64,000 nt of DNA from an uncultured Lachnospiraceae bacterium. Lineage in GTDB: Bacteria; Bacillota; Clostridia; Lachnospirales; Lachnospiraceae. The notes beneath the pieces were generated by a model. That model made no database searches. It was not told the DNA's origin and was given only the letters and a program-made list of their open reading frames with translations. Positions 43,556-51,801 of this stretch are shown here, piece after piece; position 1 is the stretch's first letter, and each line of letters opens with the position of its first letter. The position numbers were made by a program, and so were the translations under genes. The DNA lies in contig CAMFDJ010000012.1 of the NCBI GenBank assembly GCA_945949085.1, forward strand, positions 1 to 64,000, in the 5' to 3' direction.

Positions 43556-43800
43556 TGACACAGGAGAAGATGGAAGAGCGTCTCAAAAGCGCCTATACAT
43601 ACGAAAACAGAGCCGGACACGAGAAAGAACATCTCGAGATAGAATTTGTCGGGCGTCTTGTGCGGCCACACGGGAGAATCGTTGACCTGTATGTAGACAG
43701 TGAGAACGGCTACTGGTTCAAAGAGTTTAGACAGGCGCAGGACGGCAGAATCATAACACTGGAAGAGGCAATATTCGGCAGGAAGATAGGAAAGGAATAA
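43552..43800 (+). CDS. hypothetical phage protein
   Basis: The product has 82 residues. The ATG at 43552 is coupled to the stop of the preceding membrane peptide (ATGA), so a longer open frame from 43282 is not the gene. Core: FVGRLVRPHGRIVDLYVDSE and NGYWFKEFRQAQDGRIITLE, a small beta fold. Function unknown. Confidence 0.65.
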   Translation: MMTQEKMEERLKSAYTYENRAGHEKEHLEIEFVGRLVRPHGRIVDLYVDSENGYWFKEFRQAQDGRIITLEEAIFGRKIGKE

Positions 43801-43802
43801 AG

Positions 43803-44207
43803 ATGAGAAAGATGATTTATGCAATCGGAGTAATACTGATCCTTGCAATCGCATGGGCAAGCTCTGTGACGGCAGAAAAGAAAGACGATGTACAGTGGCT
43901 GCCAATGGAAGCCACAGCATACTGCTACGGAGAGATCACAGCGGATGGGAGCCGCGTGCGGGAAGGGATCTGCGCGGCAAAGAAAGACTGGATCGGTCTG
44001 ACAGCCATGGTCTATTTGGACGAAGAGAAGGAAGACGGCACGCACGGACCGGGGGATTTCCTGGGATATTACGAGATCAAGGATACCGGCGGCAATGAGC
44101 TGATTCAAAATGGACAGGCAATCGACATCTATAACCCGTCATCGGAGTGGTGCCGCGAGTTCGGCCGCAAGAAAATCTGGGTTGTTCTGCGGGAAGGAAA
44201 GGGATAA
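43803..44207 (+). CDS. 3D domain protein with signal peptide
   Basis: The product has 134 residues. A signal peptide (about 1-24, ending SSVTAE) is followed by a 3D (Asp-Asp-Asp) domain: ATAYCYGEITADGSRVREGI, GDFLGYYEIKDTGG, and AIDIYNPS. The domain is related to RlpA/MltA-type barrels that bind or cleave peptidoglycan, and the three Asp residues are conserved. The export signal and early position suggest a secreted envelope-acting protein. It starts 2 bp after the previous gene. Confidence 0.8.
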   Translation: MRKMIYAIGVILILAIAWASSVTAEKKDDVQWLPMEATAYCYGEITADGSRVREGICAAKKDWIGLTAMVYLDEEKEDGTHGPGDFLGYYEIKDTGGNELIQNGQAIDIYNPSSEWCREFGRKKIWVVLREGKG

Positions 44208-44211
44208 AAAA

Positions 44212-44334
44212 GAAAGCCATGAGCTGGAGACTCAAGGCTTTCAGATAAGCAAAATGCTATGAAAATTAAGACTATAAAAAGTATAGCATTTTGCGGATAA
44301 AAAGTCAAGAAAAACGGCGTTTTTCGCGCCGTTT
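44212..44334. other. three consecutive hairpins upstream of the HUH replication gene
   Basis: Hairpin 1: GAAAGCC / GGCTTTC with inner TGAG / CTCA (44212-44242). Hairpin 2: GCAAAATGCTAT / ATAGCATTTTGC, a perfect 12-bp stem with 22-nt loop (44249-44294). Hairpin 3: AAACGGCG / CGCCGTTT (44312-44334). CAAAATGCTATGA at 44250-44262 recurs at 44365-44377 over the next start codon. There is no gene in 44208-44373. Candidate replication origin or operator. Confidence 0.65.
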
Positions 44335-44373
44335 CACACTCGATTAAGTTATTAAAGTTAGGACCAAAATGCT

Positions 44374-45171
44374 ATGACAAAACGAAAGACATACAGATTC
44401 CGAGGCGGGGAGATCGTCGAGGTAGAAGAATACAATGACGGCGCCTACGGAGCACCAGGGAAGAGCCGGGCAAAGAAGCAAAAGCCCACTCCGGAGCAGA
44501 TGCAGCAGGTAAACGCATTAAACAAGGCGAGACTGGCAAGACACAGATTGCTGGAATACTTCAGTCCGGGAGATATCTTCGCAACGCTAACATATGCAGT
44601 GGAGAACAGGCCGCCGGATATGGAGAAAGCCAAGAAGGACTTCTCGGATGCAATGAGGAAGATCCGACGTAAGTACAAAAAAATCGAAGCGCCGCTGTAC
44701 TGGATGCGCAATATTGAACAGGGCACGAAAGGGGCATGGCACATCCACCTGATCATCAAGGATTGCGAGGGAGCCGCCAGCATCCTTCAGAACGCATGGG
44801 AGCATGGCGGCGTCTACATAGAGCGGATCGGAAAGAGCAAATACTACGATAAGGACATGAGCCAGCTGGCCGCCTACATCACAAAGAACGAGAGGACGGT
44901 CGAGAAGCGCAAGGATGGAACAGTGGCAAAGCCGCGCATCCGGCAAGCTTTATACTCGGCATCCAAGAATATGCCTTTAAAGAAACCAAAGGTAAAGTTA
45001 CTTGTACGTTGGCGGGCGAAGCCGCAGGAAAAGAAAGGATACTACATCGCAAAATGCCACGAGGGCATAAATCCAATCACAGGACACAGATACCGGCGCT
45101 ACACAATGTACCGGATCAAGGACGAGGAGCAGCCGCCGGGAAAGGACTTAGTGAGGTGTAATAATGTATGA
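44374..45171 (+). CDS. HUH-type replication initiator/endonuclease-like protein
   Basis: The product has 265 residues. Rolling-circle Rep motifs appear in order: motif 1 IFATLTYAVE (about 67-76), motif 2 WHIHLII with the paired His residues (about 128-134), and motif 3 QLAAYITKNE with Tyr and Lys (about 166-175). The basic N- and C-termini suit DNA binding. It would nick one strand at an origin and stay linked through Tyr. The upstream gap holds three hairpins and a repeated 13-mer that overlaps its start codon, which may be the target site and a means of autoregulation. Activity is inferred. Confidence 0.78.
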   Translation: MTKRKTYRFRGGEIVEVEEYNDGAYGAPGKSRAKKQKPTPEQMQQVNALNKARLARHRLLEYFSPGDIFATLTYAVENRPPDMEKAKKDFSDAMRKIRRKYKKIEAPLYWMRNIEQGTKGAWHIHLIIKDCEGAASILQNAWEHGGVYIERIGKSKYYDKDMSQLAAYITKNERTVEKRKDGTVAKPRIRQALYSASKNMPLKKPKVKLLVRWRAKPQEKKGYYIAKCHEGINPITGHRYRRYTMYRIKDEEQPPGKDLVRCNNV

Positions 45172-45349
45172 ATTTGAGGTCTTTATGAGCACAATGATTA
45201 CAACTTTTTCGACAGTTGTATTTGCAGATACAAAGAGCAAAGCAACATATCAAGCATATAAAAAATGGAAAGGTAAAGAACTATCGGACAATGTATCATT
45301 TCATGATTTTTTGAGATGGTTTTATGAAAAAACAGTTCAGATAAACTGA
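45164..45349 (+). CDS. hypothetical small phage protein
   Basis: The product has 61 residues and overlaps the HUH gene by 8 bp. The C-terminal part (YQAYKKWKGKELSDNVSFHD) is helical. A second ATG at 45185 is possible. No family recognised. Confidence 0.5.
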   Translation: MYEFEVFMSTMITTFSTVVFADTKSKATYQAYKKWKGKELSDNVSFHDFLRWFYEKTVQIN

Positions 45350-45363
45350 AATGGAGGGGCATT

Positions 45364-45810
45364 TTGAAAGTAGAAATCTACATAGAACACACCTTTAAAA
45401 GCCCGCGCCGCTCGAAGGGCATATACGGATACATCCTGGTATACAAAGCGCCTGATGGAAAAGAAGCCACAAAGACGGTTATCAAAGAGCTATCAGCCAC
45501 TCCTCATGAAGCAGATCTCACGGCAGCAGTAGAAGCTCTAGGGAAATTAAACCGTACTTGTGAGGTAGAGATCATAGCCGGGAGCCGGTACTTAAGAGAA
45601 ACAGTGGAAGCCGGATGGCTTGACAGATGGATCGGGAACGGATGGAAGAATGCAAAGGGAGATCCGATTTCAAATCTGGAGCTGTGGCAGCAGTACGCAG
45701 AGATGATGCGCCAGCATCAGATTAGTTACGTTCCATCCGGAAGCTTCCAGAGGTGGCTACGGGCAGAAGTAGAAAAAAAGAAAGCAGAAATGAAAGAACG
45801 AGGTAAATGA
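45364..45810 (+). CDS. RNase H-like protein with degenerate active site
   Basis: The product has 148 residues starting at TTG 45364 with GGAGGGG upstream. The fold of RNase HI is readable: YGYILVYKAPDGKEATKTV, the helix HEADLTAAVEALGKLNRTCEV, strand EIIAGSRYL, GWLDRWIGNGWKNAKGDPIS and ELWQQYAEMM. The usual IYTDSQY strand reads IIAGSRY, so the catalytic Asp is Gly, and the last catalytic Asp region (VKGHxGxxxNxxAD) is absent. Probably an inactive RNase H fold used for binding. It sits in the replication module. Confidence 0.7.
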   Translation: MKVEIYIEHTFKSPRRSKGIYGYILVYKAPDGKEATKTVIKELSATPHEADLTAAVEALGKLNRTCEVEIIAGSRYLRETVEAGWLDRWIGNGWKNAKGDPISNLELWQQYAEMMRQHQISYVPSGSFQRWLRAEVEKKKAEMKERGK

Positions 45811-45812
45811 AT

Positions 45813-46325
45813 ATGTTTGAGAAGTTTGGAGAATTTGATTCAGTAGAAGAACTGAACCGCGCGGCAGCAGCGCAGAAAGCAGAAGGAGACGAAGAAGCGC
45901 TTTTGAAACTGGCCGAAGAGAACGGGATCGACAAAGAGGATGCTGAGGACTACATAGACGACTGTACGGATGAGCTGGCAACGCCGCTCATGGCAGCAGT
46001 AGGAAAGATCAAGGTAGAAAGTGAGCATCTGAAGCTCGCAGGCGTACTTATTGACTGGAAAGACATAATCATGGAGATGTGCACGGAAGATATCAAGATG
46101 CAGCGTGCTGTCAGAAAGAAAGGGAAAACCCTGACAGGGTGCATGGCAAAGCTGATGGCATTTGCATTTGAGAATAAGGTGCAGATCAGCGAGGAAATCG
46201 TCAAAGCGACAAAGATCAATCACAACGGAAAAGTGGAGCAGATGAGAGGACCGGTCTATATGGGCGTACCGAACAAACGTGAAGTGCGGCAGATCGCACG
46301 GAAATATTACGAAGTGGAGGGATAA
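45813..46325 (+). CDS. PcfK/AcrIIA9-like family protein
   Basis: The product has 170 residues from ATG 45813, 9 nt after GAGG. Acidic N-terminus with FGEFDSVEELNRAAAAQKAE and GIDKEDAEDYIDDCTDEL, then KIKVESEHLKLAGVLIDWKD and a C-terminal basic part KTLTGCMAKLMAFAFENKVQ. From memory this resembles proteins of the PcfK-like/AcrIIA9 group, some of which inhibit Cas9. The company of a PcfJ-domain gene two genes on is consistent, since PcfJ and PcfK are neighbours on conjugative plasmids. Assignment is tentative and anti-CRISPR activity is inference. Confidence 0.55.
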   Translation: MFEKFGEFDSVEELNRAAAAQKAEGDEEALLKLAEENGIDKEDAEDYIDDCTDELATPLMAAVGKIKVESEHLKLAGVLIDWKDIIMEMCTEDIKMQRAVRKKGKTLTGCMAKLMAFAFENKVQISEEIVKATKINHNGKVEQMRGPVYMGVPNKREVRQIARKYYEVEG

Positions 46326-46327
46326 AG

Positions 46328-46897
46328 ATGCTTGCATATAAGGGATTTAATAAAAACCTCACATGCACCATGGGAAAAGGAACTTTCCAATATGAACCGG
46401 GCATATGGTACACAGAGGAAAATGCACGCTGCGCAAGCACAGGATTCCATGCAACGGACAACCCTCTGGATGTACTGTCATATTACAACAAAGATGATGA
46501 CAGGTATTTTATCGTGGCACTTGGCGGGAATATTGATGAAGACGGAGTGAACAGCAGGATTTCAGCGCCAAGGATCAAGCTTGTAAGAGAACTCACGAAG
46601 GCAGAATTATACCACGAAGGAGTCATATGGATGTCAGCGCATCCGAAAGCGCAACTGGCCAGAGCGGTAAAAAGAGACAGTGGGGACGCGAAAGGAGACG
46701 GAGCAGTCATCGTAAGAGGCAAAAAGCCAAAAGCGAAGGGAATGATCGGAGACAGACTCTACATGGTCAAGGAAGACAAGGAAGGAATGATTGTGGAAAT
46801 TGGCATGTATCAGGTAGACGGGAAAAGCATTTTACCGGGAATTTACTACAGCGAAAGAGGTGAGACGGTTGTACAAAAGAGAGCTCGAAAAGCTTAG
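46328..46897 (+). CDS. phage protein of the AYKGF type (DUF7666-like)
   Basis: The product has 189 residues. The N-terminus LAYKGFNKNLTCTMGKGTFQ and ASTGFHATDNPLDVLSYYN is characteristic of a family common in clostridial phages and mobile elements next to PcfJ genes. It often ends in short beta repeats, as seen here. Its function is not known. It starts 2 bp after the PcfK-like gene and overlaps the PcfJ gene by 29 bp. Confidence 0.7.
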   Translation: MLAYKGFNKNLTCTMGKGTFQYEPGIWYTEENARCASTGFHATDNPLDVLSYYNKDDDRYFIVALGGNIDEDGVNSRISAPRIKLVRELTKAELYHEGVIWMSAHPKAQLARAVKRDSGDAKGDGAVIVRGKKPKAKGMIGDRLYMVKEDKEGMIVEIGMYQVDGKSILPGIYYSERGETVVQKRARKA

Positions 46898-49043
46898 GAC
46901 GCTGAATGCGACACCGGCAATAATAAACGCTCTGAAAGAGCCGGGGAGAGAAAAACACTGGTACGATAAAAAAACCAATAAATACAAATACCATCTCGCA
47001 GCGCGTTGTCAGAATCTGGAAGGACTATTAAAAGTTTCAATCTGTACGAGAGAGGATATTGAAAAAGGGATCATTTCACCGAAATGGGATATTTTCTTGA
47101 ATTACCAGGGAGACGAGTACATCACGCGCGAGCGGCAGCAGGACGGGACATACAAATGGAGAGAGGCATATATCTACAATCTGGAAGATGGAAATGATTA
47201 TTGGAGCCGTAGAAATTACGACCACTATATGTATTTCAATCCGGGAGGAAAACAGAGCATAAAAGCGCTTCTGAAAACGGAAGAGGGTGGATTTGAAGGA
47301 ATCAGAAAATGGCAAGAAGGATGCAAGCGGAAAAGAGAAGATGCACGTCTGAAAAAACTGACAGACAAGTGGGACGAAGAAATGAGCTTTGTAAAAGAGC
47401 AGCCAAAGGGATTCGAAGACTGGTGGCATCACAAAGGATTCAGTCAAAACTACATTTTCTACAAAGGAGCAGGAGCAAAGGAAGGCTTTTGCACTTCCTG
47501 CCTTAAGAAGATTCAGTTAAAAACGGATCCAAAGCACAACATAGAAGACAAATGTCCGGTATGCCATAGCAAGGTAACATATATCTCACGGGCAAAGAAA
47601 ACCACAAAAATGTATACATGGTTCCAGGAGGTTAGCTGCCTGCAAAAATACAAAGATGGATTCATAAAAAGAGACTTTTCTATCAGACGAATAGATGCAA
47701 AAAGTGATACAGGAATCAACAAACCGGATTTTATGGCATGGGAAACGCAAAGGACCATTATAACGGATAACGGATACAAAGTATTTGTATACGGGGATTT
47801 CAAGAGAAGAGGAGACAGATGGTTTTTAAGCAGCGACCAGATGATAAGGAGAGGATCAGAGAATATGTATCCAAAAAACTTATCGCAGGTCATGAAAAAC
47901 AGGCATACAGCGTATCCGATTGCAAGGAAACACGGATGCAAATGTGGCGTCACATACTTCCTAGCAGTAGAGAAAAAGTATCCTGTGATTGAAATGGCAT
48001 ACAAGGCAGGTCTTTATGCCCTAGGAGATCAGATGGTAAATGAAGGTTACACAGGGCTTAAGACATTTATTCCACAGGTAAGCAAAAACGATCTTCCTTC
48101 AAAGCTTGGGATAGACAGGGCAAGAATGGCGCGCCTGAAAGCAATGAACGGAAAAATAACAGCACTTCTTTGGCTGCAGCATGAGAAAGAGATCGACACG
48201 ATCATAAGAGACGAAGACATCATGCTGATGGACGAAATGAAGATTCAGCCGGAAACAATAAAGAAGAGCAATGTTGGGAAGCTTCTGTCAATCAGTAAGA
48301 TCTGCAACTACTTAAGAAAGCAGATAAATCTGAGAGATCCAAAAAGTTTGAGAAGGGGGAAATACAGTATCTGGACCGACTGGAATGATTATGTGGACAT
48401 GATGAAAAAGCTGAAGATGGACACGAAAAACGAGCTTCTTTTAAAGCCAAAAGATGTCACAATGGCGCATAACGAGCTTGTGGCACGTCTGTCAATGAAG
48501 GAGAGCAAAAAGGAGATAAGAGCCAAAGAAAAGAAATTCAAAGCAGCGCAGAGCATTATGGCAGCAGGCGATCTCAAAAAATACGAATACGAAGGAGAAA
48601 AATACTGCATCATTGCTCCAACCGGGATAGAGGATATCTACAAAGAAGGTCTTGCATTAAAGCACTGTATCCACACATGCGACATCTACTTCCAAAGAAT
48701 CGACATCAAGGAGACATATCTGCTGTTCCTGCGCAGGACGGAAGCAAGAGACACACCGTGGTACACTCTGGAGATTGAGCCGGGAGGGAATATCAGGCAG
48801 AAAAAGTCAGTATTAAATGAAGCATACAGCGATCTCGAAGATGCAATGCCGTTTCTGAAAGAGTGGCAGAAGTGGGTTAAAAAGAATCTGTCAAAAGAAG
48901 ATAAGGAACTGGCCAAAAAGAGCGATAAGGCACGCAGGGACGGATACGCAAAGCTTAGGGCAGACAAGAAGATCATCTGGCACGGCAGACTCCAAGGAAC
49001 ACTGCTTGTGGATGCGCTGGAAGATGATTTCATGGAGGTCTAA
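46869..49043 (+). CDS. PcfJ domain protein
   Basis: The product has 724 residues from TTG 46869 (AGAGGTGA upstream; GTG 46860 is an alternative). The N-terminal half contains a zinc-finger-like region FCTSCLKKIQL ... CPVCHSKV (about 215-240). The C-terminal part has the PcfJ pattern IMAAGDLKKYEYEGEKYCII, then ALKHCIHTCDIYFQRI, LLFLRRTEARDTPWYTLEIE. PcfJ-like proteins occur on conjugative elements and phages; the molecular role is not established. Large early gene downstream of the PcfK-like gene. Confidence 0.8.
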   Translation: MYKRELEKLRTLNATPAIINALKEPGREKHWYDKKTNKYKYHLAARCQNLEGLLKVSICTREDIEKGIISPKWDIFLNYQGDEYITRERQQDGTYKWREAYIYNLEDGNDYWSRRNYDHYMYFNPGGKQSIKALLKTEEGGFEGIRKWQEGCKRKREDARLKKLTDKWDEEMSFVKEQPKGFEDWWHHKGFSQNYIFYKGAGAKEGFCTSCLKKIQLKTDPKHNIEDKCPVCHSKVTYISRAKKTTKMYTWFQEVSCLQKYKDGFIKRDFSIRRIDAKSDTGINKPDFMAWETQRTIITDNGYKVFVYGDFKRRGDRWFLSSDQMIRRGSENMYPKNLSQVMKNRHTAYPIARKHGCKCGVTYFLAVEKKYPVIEMAYKAGLYALGDQMVNEGYTGLKTFIPQVSKNDLPSKLGIDRARMARLKAMNGKITALLWLQHEKEIDTIIRDEDIMLMDEMKIQPETIKKSNVGKLLSISKICNYLRKQINLRDPKSLRRGKYSIWTDWNDYVDMMKKLKMDTKNELLLKPKDVTMAHNELVARLSMKESKKEIRAKEKKFKAAQSIMAAGDLKKYEYEGEKYCIIAPTGIEDIYKEGLALKHCIHTCDIYFQRIDIKETYLLFLRRTEARDTPWYTLEIEPGGNIRQKKSVLNEAYSDLEDAMPFLKEWQKWVKKNLSKEDKELAKKSDKARRDGYAKLRADKKIIWHGRLQGTLLVDALEDDFMEV

Positions 49044-49448
49044 ATGGGATTTATATTCTTTTTTCTTGACGAGGTAGAAAAGAGCCTCACACCAAAAGAG
49101 CGGGAAAAGCAGGTCATGATCGAGAAAGCAATGAATCTAAAGCTCTATTGCGAATATGCCGTCAGCTGTTCCTACGGAGATATTGTCCTGATCATCTGCA
49201 TGCTGCATGATTACGTGAAAACGTTGGACGAGATCAAAGGAGAGGATATCCAGTGGCAAGCGTACTACAGAAAGAAATTTTTAGATATGGCTGACAGGCT
49301 GGCCACGCAGATTGAATACGATTACGACGCTGCGCTCGAGAAATGTCAGAAGAAATGGCAGAAGAAAGAGAAAGAAAACGACATCGGAGAGGATGCGCTG
49401 GTGCTGGCTTTGAAAAAGGCACCAAAACAGAAGGAGGAGAAAAAATGA
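49044..49448 (+). CDS. hypothetical phage protein
   Basis: The product has 134 residues directly after the PcfJ gene. It is helical, with a hydrophobic patch YGDIVLIICMLHDYVKTL and a Lys/Glu-rich tail. No family recognised. The stop overlaps the next start (ATGA). Confidence 0.65.
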   Translation: MGFIFFFLDEVEKSLTPKEREKQVMIEKAMNLKLYCEYAVSCSYGDIVLIICMLHDYVKTLDEIKGEDIQWQAYYRKKFLDMADRLATQIEYDYDAALEKCQKKWQKKEKENDIGEDALVLALKKAPKQKEEKK

Positions 49449-50920
49449 ACGAAATCACATATCAGAAATCGTATCAGGAATACAAAGAAGAATTGAAGAC
49501 AGAGCTCAACAGAACGGTTGAGAGCTTCGTCAGGATCGGCTACCTGCTAAAGGTAGCCAGGGACACAGACATTCTGAGTCAGTCAGAATATGACAATGTA
49601 GTTGACTTCGCAAAAGCGGAATACGGCATCGACAAAACGCAGGTCAGTCGCTTCATCCACATCAACGACAAATTCTCAGAAGGAGGCTATGCTGACCACC
49701 TGCTTCCGGAATACCAGGGATATGGATATGCCAAGCTTACGATCATGCTGCAGCTTCCGGATGCAATCAATGAGGAGTTATCACCGAAGTACAGCAAGAC
49801 AGAGATTCAGACCATCAAAGATGAGCTTGACGAAGAAAGCAAGATCTCAGATATCGAGGTTGTGTTGGAGCAGCCGGCAGCAGGTGAGAGCATTATTGAA
49901 AAGGTAATCATTCAGCTTGCCGAGGATGAACCGGATCTGTACATAGCAATGCACGGTATCTTTGAGCGGTGCGAAGGAATCGAAGCGGTCAAAGAGCAGA
50001 TGGTACCATCAGGCATCAAGACCTATACCGTCCGGGTAAAAGGCATAGGAAGAATGATGCTGATGCTGAGTGAAGACGCGGACGTCAAGATCGTAAACAG
50101 CAGGACAGGAGAAAAGACAGAAACATCTTGGCAGGAGCTGATGGATGCATGGGGAAATCTCATGCAGGCGGATGCGGATCCGAAGCAGACCTGGGAAAAG
50201 ATGTTTTGCAGACAGTTTCCGAAAGAAGAGTCAGTTGCACCGGTGCAACAGCCCAAAAAGGAAAGTAAGGTCACGAAAGCCAAAAAACCGGAACCACAAA
50301 AGCCGCAAAAGCCTATAAATACCGAGCGTGAGCAGATCAAGGAAGCTCCGGCGGCAGCAGTCGAAGAGCAGGAAAAAGAAGAGCAGGAGGAAACAGTAGA
50401 AATCGTTCCGGAAAATAACGGAATTAAGGCAGAAAATAACGAAATCGTTCCAAAAAATAACGATAATACGGAAATCGTTCCGGAAAACGGGGAAATCGTT
50501 CCAAAAACAGATACAGAAGAGAAGTGCCAAAACTGCAGTTATTACGGAAAGTCAGCGGATGCACCTGAATCAGTACCAAATGATTGCATGTATGTTCCGG
50601 GAGAAGATAACAATTTCTGCGATAAAAAGCCGTGCGAAATGAATGAAGAAGAAGCGCCGCCGGCAGCAGTCCATGAAGAACCGGAAAAAGTGACAGGAGA
50701 AGTAGTCGAAAAAGTTGACTTTACTGAATGCGAAAGCGCAAAGAAAAAAAGAATTCAGATGATCAAAAAAGAGATCATGAAGGATATTGCCAGACTAAAC
50801 GAGCAGACATTTTTGGAGCAGTGGGCAGGCGCTACGCTGACAGTAACAGATATCGAATTACAGCTACGTCAGGTCAAAGCATTACTGACAGAGGAGGAAG
50901 AAAATGGAAATGACGAATGA
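49445..50920 (+). CDS. phage DNA-binding-like protein with IVP repeats
   Basis: The product has 491 residues from ATG 49445, 6 nt after GGAGGAG; the start is coupled to the previous stop. The N-terminal domain (VESFVRIGYLLKVARDTDIL, then VVDFAKAEYGIDKTQVSRFI) resembles DUF3102/ParB-like helix-turn-helix modules. The middle is an acidic Pro/Lys linker with four IVP-containing units (EIVPENN, EIVPKNN, EIVPENG, EIVPKTD). A CxxC-type patch (EKCQNCSYYGKSADA) follows, and the C-terminus is helical. The 16-bp palindrome of the prophage lies inside this gene at 50234-50249. Confidence 0.7.
   Translation: MNEITYQKSYQEYKEELKTELNRTVESFVRIGYLLKVARDTDILSQSEYDNVVDFAKAEYGIDKTQVSRFIHINDKFSEGGYADHLLPEYQGYGYAKLTIMLQLPDAINEELSPKYSKTEIQTIKDELDEESKISDIEVVLEQPAAGESIIEKVIIQLAEDEPDLYIAMHGIFERCEGIEAVKEQMVPSGIKTYTVRVKGIGRMMLMLSEDADVKIVNSRTGEKTETSWQELMDAWGNLMQADADPKQTWEKMFCRQFPKEESVAPVQQPKKESKVTKAKKPEPQKPQKPINTEREQIKEAPAAAVEEQEKEEQEETVEIVPENNGIKAENNEIVPKNNDNTEIVPENGEIVPKTDTEEKCQNCSYYGKSADAPESVPNDCMYVPGEDNNFCDKKPCEMNEEEAPPAAVHEEPEKVTGEVVEKVDFTECESAKKKRIQMIKKEIMKDIARLNEQTFLEQWAGATLTVTDIELQLRQVKALLTEEEENGNDE
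50234..50249. repeat. 16-bp palindrome GTTGCACCGGTGCAAC, copy 2
   Basis: Identical to 40013-40028, here within coding sequence (residues VAPVQ). A 16-bp perfect match inside a gene argues for selection on the DNA site. Confidence 0.85.
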
Positions 50921-51287
50921 TGAAATTGTCATGATGTACAGAGAAGCAAAAAACAAGAAACAGCAGATCAGGATTCTAGCAGAATTAAATTGCTGTTCAA
51001 AGGATGAGATTTTGAGAATCCTGAAAGAAGGAAATGTCAAAAGCACAGAGTTGCCGAGACAGAGAGCAAAGAAAGATGAAAAGGAATCACAGATGGAAAT
51101 AGAAGCAAAACAGAGCGAGAAGAAAGAAGAAAAGAAACAGCACTTGCCAGAGTGCGTGAAGGAAGCAATTGCAAAACAAATGGTAGAAGAGCAGGAAGCG
51201 ATAGACAGATATCAAACTGCAATCAGAGGACACGAAGAGAGACTGCAAGAATTGAATGAATTTCTGACAGGCAGGAAGATGGCATGA
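50904..51287 (+). CDS. hypothetical phage protein
   Basis: The product has 127 residues and overlaps its neighbours at both ends. The N-terminus (IVMMYREAKNKKQQIRILAE then LNCCSKDEILRILKE) looks like a small helix-turn-helix. A long charged coiled coil covers about 55-120. GGAGGAAG is upstream. Confidence 0.65.
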   Translation: MEMTNDEIVMMYREAKNKKQQIRILAELNCCSKDEILRILKEGNVKSTELPRQRAKKDEKESQMEIEAKQSEKKEEKKQHLPECVKEAIAKQMVEEQEAIDRYQTAIRGHEERLQELNEFLTGRKMA

Positions 51288-51622
51288 AAAAAAGAACTCG
51301 AAAATTACAGTTTGATAAAAAAACCACAGAAAAGATATGGGAACGCCAATATGGAGAATGTCTCTTTTGTAGCATCGATTATCACATGCAATCATCAACA
51401 CAGATGGGATACGACATCAAAGACATTATGCACTTTATCCCAAGGTCGCAAGGCGGCCTCGGGGTAGAGCAAAACGGCGTACTGGGATGCCGGTATCATC
51501 ACATGCTACTCGACAACGGCAACAAAGGACTGCGGGACGAAATGCTACAGATCATGGAAGAGCACCTGAGGATGTCATATCCTGGATGGAACAGAGAGGA
51601 GCTGATCTACAAGAAATGGTAG
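51284..51622 (+). CDS. HNH nuclease-like protein
   Basis: The product has 112 residues. A zinc-binding CLFC and the HNH core DIMHFIPRSQGGLGVEQNGV ... GCRYHHMLLDN are recognisable. Typical phage HNH proteins nick or cut DNA. It lies in the middle region, away from the packaging HNH gene at 55313. It overlaps the previous gene by 4 bp. Confidence 0.75.
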   Translation: MKKRTRKLQFDKKTTEKIWERQYGECLFCSIDYHMQSSTQMGYDIKDIMHFIPRSQGGLGVEQNGVLGCRYHHMLLDNGNKGLRDEMLQIMEEHLRMSYPGWNREELIYKKW

Positions 51623-51801
51623 TAAATTGCACAAAATCCGTAATGAAGCAATGTAAATACAGTTTTGTAACGACTGCAGGGGGCGGAATAGGTTGTGAAT
51701 ACATATCAAAAACCGGTCACAGCAGGCCATGTCCGCCGGAAGCATGCACGTGCTTTGAGAAGAAACGCAAAAGAAGGAAGAAGAACGAAGATGGATTATG
51801 A
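51616..51801 (+). CDS. small Cys-rich phage protein
   Basis: The product has 61 residues, starting inside the end of the HNH gene. Cys residues are spaced as CKYSF ... GCEYISKTGHSRPCPPEACTCF, possibly a metal-binding knuckle, and the tail is basic (KKRKRRKK). An ATG at 51643 is an alternative start. Confidence 0.55.
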   Translation: MVVNCTKSVMKQCKYSFVTTAGGGIGCEYISKTGHSRPCPPEACTCFEKKRKRRKKNEDGL

